From assembly GCA_022599915.1 (NCBI GenBank), contig JAHZLH010000021.1:1-50016 (forward strand): 50,016 nucleotides of DNA, read 5' to 3'. Under the pieces are notes generated by a model that made no database searches, was not told where the DNA came from, and saw only the letters and a program-made list of their open reading frames with translations. Origin of the DNA: Actinomycetes bacterium. GTDB lineage: Bacteria > Actinomycetota > Actinomycetes > S36-B12 > GCA-2699445. Of this stretch, positions 45,897 through 50,016 are shown in pieces (within the stretch, counting starts at the first letter, position 1; every line of letters begins with the position of its first letter). Position numbers and translations under genes: made by a program.

Positions 45897-45942
45897 GCGA
45901 TTCCATCCCGGCGACTACCGCGCGGGGGCGGGATGGAATCGC
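45897..45942 (+). promoter_or_regulatory. Long hairpin in the whiB leader
   Basis: GCGATTCCATCCCG (45897-45910) and its exact complement (45929-45942) form a perfect 14-bp stem with an 18-nt loop, about 25 nt into the leader and 23 nt before the AAAGGAG site. It could affect mRNA stability or translation, or act as an attenuator. No U-tract follows. Confidence 0.55.
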
Positions 45943-45978
45943 TACCGACGTTCCGTGGAGGGAGAGAAAGGAGCCACG

Positions 45979-46236
45979 GTGGGAGAGATGATTGAACTGT
46001 CGTTTTCCGGCAGTGATGAGATGGCCTGGCAGGAGCGAGGATTGTGCGCGCAGACTGATCCCGAGGCATTTTTTCCGGAAAAAGGAGGGAGTACTCGCGA
46101 GGCGAAGAAAGTGTGCCTGTCCTGCGAGGTTCGTTCCGATTGCCTGGAATACGCGCTTGCCAACGATGAGCGCTTCGGGATTTGGGGAGGCTTGAGTGAG
46201 CGGGAACGCCGCCGACTCAAAAAAGCAGTGGGTTAG
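45979..46236 (+). CDS. WhiB family iron-sulfur transcriptional regulator (WhiB2/WhmD-like)
   Basis: An 85-residue Wbl protein. Cys23, Cys46, Cys49 and Cys55 (C-x22-C-x2-C-x5-C) bind a 4Fe-4S cluster. GIWGG follows at 67-71, then the basic tail RERRRLKK. In mycobacteria WhiB2 (WhmD) is needed for septation and division. AAAGGAG is 5 bases before GTG 45979, which sets the start; GTG 45955 and ATG 45988 are in frame but less well placed. It lies between F420 and GDP-mannose genes, as in mycobacteria. Confidence 0.94.
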   Translation: MGEMIELSFSGSDEMAWQERGLCAQTDPEAFFPEKGGSTREAKKVCLSCEVRSDCLEYALANDERFGIWGGLSERERRRLKKAVG

Positions 46237-46258
46237 CGCCTGCGGTTGAAGCTCTCAA

Positions 46259-46286
46259 GGGGTGGCGGAGCTACTTGCCCCACCCC
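46259..46286 (+). terminator. Hairpin after whiB
   Basis: GGGGTGG and CCACCCC pair over 7 bp around a 14-nt loop, 22 bp after the whiB stop. No U-tract; probable actinobacterial-type terminator. Confidence 0.4.
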
Positions 46287-46391
46287 ACGGTGGCCCATTA
46301 GCCGTAGTTGAACGCGCTAGTAGTCACTCGTTGCCGCGCTAACGACTGCGCGACACGGGACCCAATCCGGCTTTCTACTCGGTTGTAGGGG

Positions 46392-46403
46392 TAGTTTCGG
46401 TTA
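46392..46403 (+). promoter_or_regulatory. -10 element of leaderless DUF3499 transcript
   Basis: TAGTTT (46392-46397) lies exactly 6 bases before GTG 46404. Confidence 0.45.
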
Positions 46404-46775
46404 GTGAGTTCCTTGCGCAAGTGCAGTAAGCCATCGTGCACGAGGTCGGCTATTGCCACGCTCACCTACGTCTACGCAGACTGCACCGCCGTTCTGGGAC
46501 CGTTGGCGACCTACGCGGAACCGCACTGCTACGACTTGTGCCAAGCGCACAGTGAGCGACTCACCGCGCCGAGGGGTTGGGAAGTAGTTCGACTTCAGCC
46601 AGATCCGGACGCGCTGCGCCCCAGCAGTGATGATCTGGAGGCACTCGCCGACGCGGTCCGAGAGGCGGGTCGAGAACGAGAGAGTCAGCCGCCGGCATCA
46701 CCACCGCCGCCGCCCGGAACTCTCGAAGTCACCCGTCGGGGTCATTTGCGAGTGCTGCGGGACGCTGAGGGGTAA
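46404..46775 (+). CDS. DUF3499 family protein
   Basis: A 123-residue protein of the actinobacterial DUF3499 family. The first 50 residues carry Cys7, Cys12, Cys27, His41-Cys42, Cys46 and His49 (RKCSKPSC, EPHCYDLCQAH), suggesting a zinc ribbon. The middle ends with LTAPRGWEVVRL, a conserved segment of the family, and the C-terminal part is Pro-rich and charged. Function unknown. GTG 46404 lies 6 bases after TAGTTT with no ribosome binding site. It sits between whiB and manB, as Rv3258c does in M. tuberculosis. Confidence 0.9.
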   Translation: MSSLRKCSKPSCTRSAIATLTYVYADCTAVLGPLATYAEPHCYDLCQAHSERLTAPRGWEVVRLQPDPDALRPSSDDLEALADAVREAGRERESQPPASPPPPPGTLEVTRRGHLRVLRDAEG

Positions 46776-46778
46776 GTT

Positions 46779-46801
46779 CTTGCTGGTGACATGCCAGCAA
46801 G
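46779..46801 (+). promoter_or_regulatory. CTTGCTGG-n7-CCAGCAAG inverted repeat upstream of manB
   Basis: A perfect 8-bp inverted repeat with 7-bp spacing begins 4 bp after the DUF3499 stop and is centred 36 bp before the predicted manB transcription start, over the -35 region. It could be an operator or the DUF3499 terminator. Confidence 0.4.
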
Positions 46802-46813
46802 AGTCAATAGGAA

Positions 46814-46825
46814 TAAGGTCAGCAC
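46814..46825 (+). promoter_or_regulatory. -10 element of leaderless manB transcript
   Basis: TAAGGT (46814-46819) lies exactly 6 bases before GTG 46826. Confidence 0.45.
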
Positions 46826-48220
46826 GTGCGGGATCTCAGTAGCGTCATCAAGGCTTACGACGTCCGGGGTGTGGTCCCCGATCAGTTGGACGCCGACCTT
46901 GCGGCTGACATCGGTGCCGCTTTCGTCTCAGTTGTTGCTGCAGCGAGTTCGGCCGGTGGTCCTGGCGCAGTCGTCGTCGGCCGAGATATGCGTCCTAGCG
47001 GCCCGGATCTCGTAGCTGGCTTCGCAGCAGGGGTGCTTCGGCAAGGGTGCGATGTCATCGACATCGGGCTGTGCTCCACCGATGGCCTGTATTTCGCTTC
47101 CGGCCGGCTAGGTCTGCCAGCCGCCATGTTCACCGCGAGCCATAACCCCGCCGAGTACAACGGCATCAAGTTGTGCCGAGTGGGGGCTGCGCCGGTCGGC
47201 GAAGAGACCGGGTTAGCAGAGATTCGTGACCTAGTATCCACCGGCAACTTACCCCAGCCAGCGGCCGAAGCAGGCCAGTTGCGTCAGCGGGACATGCTGA
47301 TCGATTACGCCGCTTTCCTGCGCAGTCTGGTAGACCTCAACGGGATTCGGCCACTGCGAGTGGTCGTGGATGCTGGCAATGGGATGGGTGGTTACACGGT
47401 GCCGCGTGTCCTGGGGAATGAAGCGGACCTGCCGCCGATTCCGGTCACGCTGTCCCCGATGTACTTTGAGTTGGACGGCACTTTCCCCAACCATGAGGCC
47501 AACCCGATCGATCCCGCCAATATGCGGGATCTGCAAAATCGAGTGCGGCAGGTCGGAGCTGATATTGGCTTGGCCTTTGACGGTGACGCCGATCGGTGTT
47601 TCGTCGTGGACGAGCGAGGCGAGTTGGTGAGCCCCTCGGCCATCACATCGATGATTGCCAAACAGATTCTGGCAGAGGAGCCAGGAGCAACGATCATTCA
47701 CAATCTGATCACCAGCCGGGCAGTGCCCGAGACGATCCTGGCAAATCACGGTGTGCCGGTTCGTAGCCGAGTGGGCCACTCCTACATCAAAGCGTTGATG
47801 GCCGAGACCGGTGCTGCCTTCGGCGGTGAGCACTCCGGGCATTTCTACTTCCGAGATTTTTGGCGAGCCGACTCCGGCATGCTTGCTGCGCTACACGTGC
47901 TCGCGCTGTTGGGCAGTTCCGGGCAGCCAATGTCGGAGTTGGTGGCTCGGTATGAGCGCTACCCGTCCTCGGGTGAAATCAACTCGCACGTCGACGATGT
48001 GCCAGCCGCCATGCAGGCGCTCCGGGCGGAATTTTCCGGTCGAGCAGAGATCGATGAGTTGGATGGGCTGACGTTTTCTGGTGGTGAGTGGTGGTTCAAT
48101 GTCCGGCCATCCAACACCGAGCCGCTGCTGCGGTTGAACGCCGAGGCCAGCGATGAAGAAGAGCTAGAAGAAATCACCGGTGCGGTGATTGATCTGATTC
48201 GGGAGGGCAGCAGTGGCTGA
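46826..48220 (+). CDS. manB: Phosphomannomutase/phosphoglucomutase
   Basis: A 464-residue alpha-phosphohexomutase that interconverts mannose 6-phosphate and mannose 1-phosphate. IKAYDVRG starts the first domain. The phosphoserine loop is MFTASHNPAEYNGIK; the metal loop is FDGDADRC; the sugar-binding loop is GGEHSGHFYF; the phosphate-binding loop is VRPSNTEPLLRLN. All four functional loops are intact. GTG 46826 lies 6 bases after TAAGGT. The stop overlaps the next gene by 8 bp, so manB, the Trm112-like gene and manA form one unit for GDP-mannose supply. Confidence 0.96.
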   Translation: MRDLSSVIKAYDVRGVVPDQLDADLAADIGAAFVSVVAAASSAGGPGAVVVGRDMRPSGPDLVAGFAAGVLRQGCDVIDIGLCSTDGLYFASGRLGLPAAMFTASHNPAEYNGIKLCRVGAAPVGEETGLAEIRDLVSTGNLPQPAAEAGQLRQRDMLIDYAAFLRSLVDLNGIRPLRVVVDAGNGMGGYTVPRVLGNEADLPPIPVTLSPMYFELDGTFPNHEANPIDPANMRDLQNRVRQVGADIGLAFDGDADRCFVVDERGELVSPSAITSMIAKQILAEEPGATIIHNLITSRAVPETILANHGVPVRSRVGHSYIKALMAETGAAFGGEHSGHFYFRDFWRADSGMLAALHVLALLGSSGQPMSELVARYERYPSSGEINSHVDDVPAAMQALRAEFSGRAEIDELDGLTFSGGEWWFNVRPSNTEPLLRLNAEASDEEELEEITGAVIDLIREGSSG

Positions 48221-48407
48221 TCCCGCAGACACGCTCGGGCTGGCGCCGTGGGTGCTGGAACTGTTGCGTTGCCCGCTGCCCCACCACGCGGAACTGCGGG
48301 TGGATACGACCCAGCAGGCCCTTCAGTGCACCCAATGTGACGCCGTGTTTCCGGTAGTGGCGGGATTGCCCATCATGCTCATTGAGCAGGGAACCGAGTC
48401 ATCGTGA
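48213..48407 (+). CDS. Trm112-like zinc-binding small protein
   Basis: A 64-residue Trm112/YcaR-like protein. WVLELLRCPL, LQCTQCDAVFPVVAGLPIML and the Cys pair are typical; one CPxC position is altered (CPLPHH), so the zinc site may use His. In other organisms Trm112 proteins stabilise methyltransferases, but bacterial roles are mostly unknown. GGGAGG precedes GTG 48213 inside the manB 3' end. The stop overlaps manA (GTGA). It is embedded between manB and manA, where mycobacteria have Rv3256c. Confidence 0.85.
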   Translation: MADPADTLGLAPWVLELLRCPLPHHAELRVDTTQQALQCTQCDAVFPVVAGLPIMLIEQGTESS

Positions 48408-49471
48408 CGCTTTCGCCGATGGTCATACGGGGTGCGGTGCGGAACTACGACTGGGGCGTGGTCGACGGACTCGTAGCGTGGGGGGCGCCGCGAGACGGTT
48501 TGCCGCAGGCCGAGATGTGGTTTGGCTTCCATCCAGCTGCCCCGTCCCCGCTGCGTGATGACTCGGCTCGCTCCCTGGCCGATGTTTGGCCGGACTACCA
48601 GCCGCCGCTTTTGGTGAAGATCTTGGCGGCAGCTAGTCCGCTATCCATTCAGGTTCATCCAACAGCGGCGCAAGTCGATCGGATGATGGCGAACCCTGCT
48701 AGCGCTGAGTTGCTGGCCGACCGGGTGGAAAAGACAGAAATGCTCATGGCCGTCGATCCGTTTGTGACCTTGACTGATTGGCGTCCTACCGCCCGAGCCC
48801 AGGCGTTGCTAAGTGCGGCGGGTGCCGCACCCGACGTGCTGGCCGCAGTAGCTGCCGGTGATCACGCTGCCGCCGTTGAGCGGTTGCTGGGCGAGGACCG
48901 CCTGCAGCTCACGCCCAGCGAATGGGCAGCTATCAGTCAGCAAGCTGGGCTATCAGAAGTCGAACAGGAAGCGCTGGCTGCCGTCGCGCAGCATTTCGGC
49001 GCTGATCCCGGCGTAGCGGTAGCCGCACTCTTGCAGCCGCAGTTACTGCAGCCGGGCGACGCGGCCTACGTGCCAGCAGGAGTGCCACACGCCTACGTTC
49101 ACGGACTTGGGGTTGAGGTGATGCGCAACTCCGACAACGTCTTGCGGTTAGGTCTTACCAGTAAGACGGTCTCGGTTCCTGACTCGCTCGCGGCATTGGA
49201 GATGGATCGTCACGCGTCACTGATCCACGCGACAACTGATGACACCGAGCCGGCCGACGCGCCATTCCGGTCGGCACAGGTGTCGGGAACCGCGACGTTG
49301 GCGACTCCGGGCTACCGGCTGCTGCTGGTTTTGACGGGGCAGGCAACAGCGCAAGTCGCGGGTGATGAGTTTTCGCTGGTCACCGGCGATGCGCTGGCTA
49401 TCCCGGCCGGGACTGATCCGGTAGTGGTAACCGCCACGGGCCGGACCGTCGCGCTATGGGCAACGGACTGA
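48404..49471 (+). CDS. manA: Mannose-6-phosphate isomerase, class I
   Basis: A 355-residue cupin-type zinc isomerase linking fructose 6-phosphate to mannose 6-phosphate. RGAVRNYDWG at the N-terminus, AEMWFGFHP, LSIQVHPTAAQVDRM (zinc ligands) and VPAGVPHAYVHGLGVEVMRNSDNVLRLGLTSK (active-site region) are characteristic. A second cupin lobe follows (LLLVLTGQATAQVAG). GTG 48404 overlaps the Trm112-like stop by 4 nt. It completes the route to mannose 1-phosphate with manB. Confidence 0.95.
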   Translation: MTLSPMVIRGAVRNYDWGVVDGLVAWGAPRDGLPQAEMWFGFHPAAPSPLRDDSARSLADVWPDYQPPLLVKILAAASPLSIQVHPTAAQVDRMMANPASAELLADRVEKTEMLMAVDPFVTLTDWRPTARAQALLSAAGAAPDVLAAVAAGDHAAAVERLLGEDRLQLTPSEWAAISQQAGLSEVEQEALAAVAQHFGADPGVAVAALLQPQLLQPGDAAYVPAGVPHAYVHGLGVEVMRNSDNVLRLGLTSKTVSVPDSLAALEMDRHASLIHATTDDTEPADAPFRSAQVSGTATLATPGYRLLLVLTGQATAQVAGDEFSLVTGDALAIPAGTDPVVVTATGRTVALWATD

Positions 49472-49474
49472 GCT

Positions 49475-49487
49475 CTGCTGCCAGCAG
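49475..49487 (+). terminator. Short hairpin after manA
   Basis: CTGCT-gcc-AGCAG forms a 5-bp stem 3 bp after the manA stop. Weak, with no U-tract; the 105 bp that follow to ahcY show no riboswitch that I recognise. Confidence 0.25.
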
Positions 49488-49514
49488 ATCCACCCAATAA
49501 AGCGGAATCTGTGA

Positions 49515-50016
<502 letters not shown>

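Larger units (their letters stand above)
45669..45978 (+). other. 310-bp fbiC-whiB intergenic region
   Basis: No gene is seen. The region holds, in order, a terminator-like hairpin, an AT-rich stretch with a strong promoter and palindrome, a long leader hairpin and the whiB ribosome binding site, each listed separately. Base composition changes sharply to AT-rich at about 45800-45870. Confidence 0.7.

Overview
The window comes from a chromosome of a free-living actinobacterium (phylum Actinomycetota). The evidence is a WhiB regulator, a two-domain FbiB plus fused FbiC for coenzyme F420, an AccE epsilon subunit beside AccD, LytR-CpsA-Psr proteins with LytR_C tails, DUF3499 and TIGR03089 proteins, an LAxTG (class E type) sorting signal, and moderately high GC with many 4-nt stop/start overlaps. 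Gene order from accA3 through maf, accE, accD, birA, PH-domain protein, gtrA, purK, purE and acyl-CoA dehydrogenase, and later from the LCP and TIGR03089 genes through mannose-1-P guanylyltransferase, fbiB/fbiA, whiB, DUF3499, manB, Trm112/manA and ahcY, resembles the block I remember around Rv3285 to Rv3248c in Mycobacterium tuberculosis. This looks like an uncultured or little-studied relative outside the mycobacteria; no species can be named.

Layout. 1-2.3 kb: 3' part of a large secreted choice-of-anchor D protein. 2.6-7.1 kb: trpS, then a DUF2252 and alpha/beta-hydrolase pair. 7.1-10.4 kb (minus): sdhCDAB. 10.4-11.0 kb: a long divergent intergenic region holding a candidate structured RNA with its own promoter. 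11.0-16.0 kb: mutA-mutB-meaB. 16.1-20.2 kb (minus): LAxTG wall-anchored repeat protein, cytochrome P450, VanX-like dipeptidase. 20.3-26.8 kb: LpdA-type flavoprotein, then the acyl-CoA carboxylase block accD-accE-maf and accA3 with divergent birA. 26.9-34.9 kb: PH-domain protein, class III adenylate cyclase, GtrA, purK-purE, UDP-glucose dehydrogenase, acyl-CoA dehydrogenase, LCP protein. 35.0-39.6 kb: two family 4 type glycosyltransferases, a second LCP protein, TIGR03089 protein. 39.6-45.7 kb: mannose-1-P guanylyltransferase and fbiBA/fbiC. 46.0-50.0 kb: whiB, DUF3499, manB, Trm112-like, manA, and the 5' part of ahcY.

How it works together. Biotin ligase, AccA3, AccD and AccE make propionyl-CoA carboxylase; MutAB with MeaB turns methylmalonyl-CoA into succinyl-CoA, which succinate dehydrogenase carries on into the TCA cycle and respiratory chain. 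ManA, ManB and the guanylyltransferase make GDP-mannose; Ugd makes UDP-glucuronate; the glycosyltransferases and LCP proteins probably build and attach a wall glycopolymer. FbiA, FbiB and FbiC give most of the F420 pathway.

Most notable non-coding signals: (1) a candidate 135-nt RNA at 10762-10896 with a perfect 16-bp closing stem, three internal hairpins, a promoter placed so that transcription starts at the stem, and a T-run after it; (2) a whiB promoter whose -10 is half of a perfect ATTACAT-ca-ATGTAAT palindrome, followed by a 14-bp leader hairpin; (3) a recurring TAnnnT-N6-9-ATG/GTG arrangement in at least ten genes, implying leaderless transcripts.
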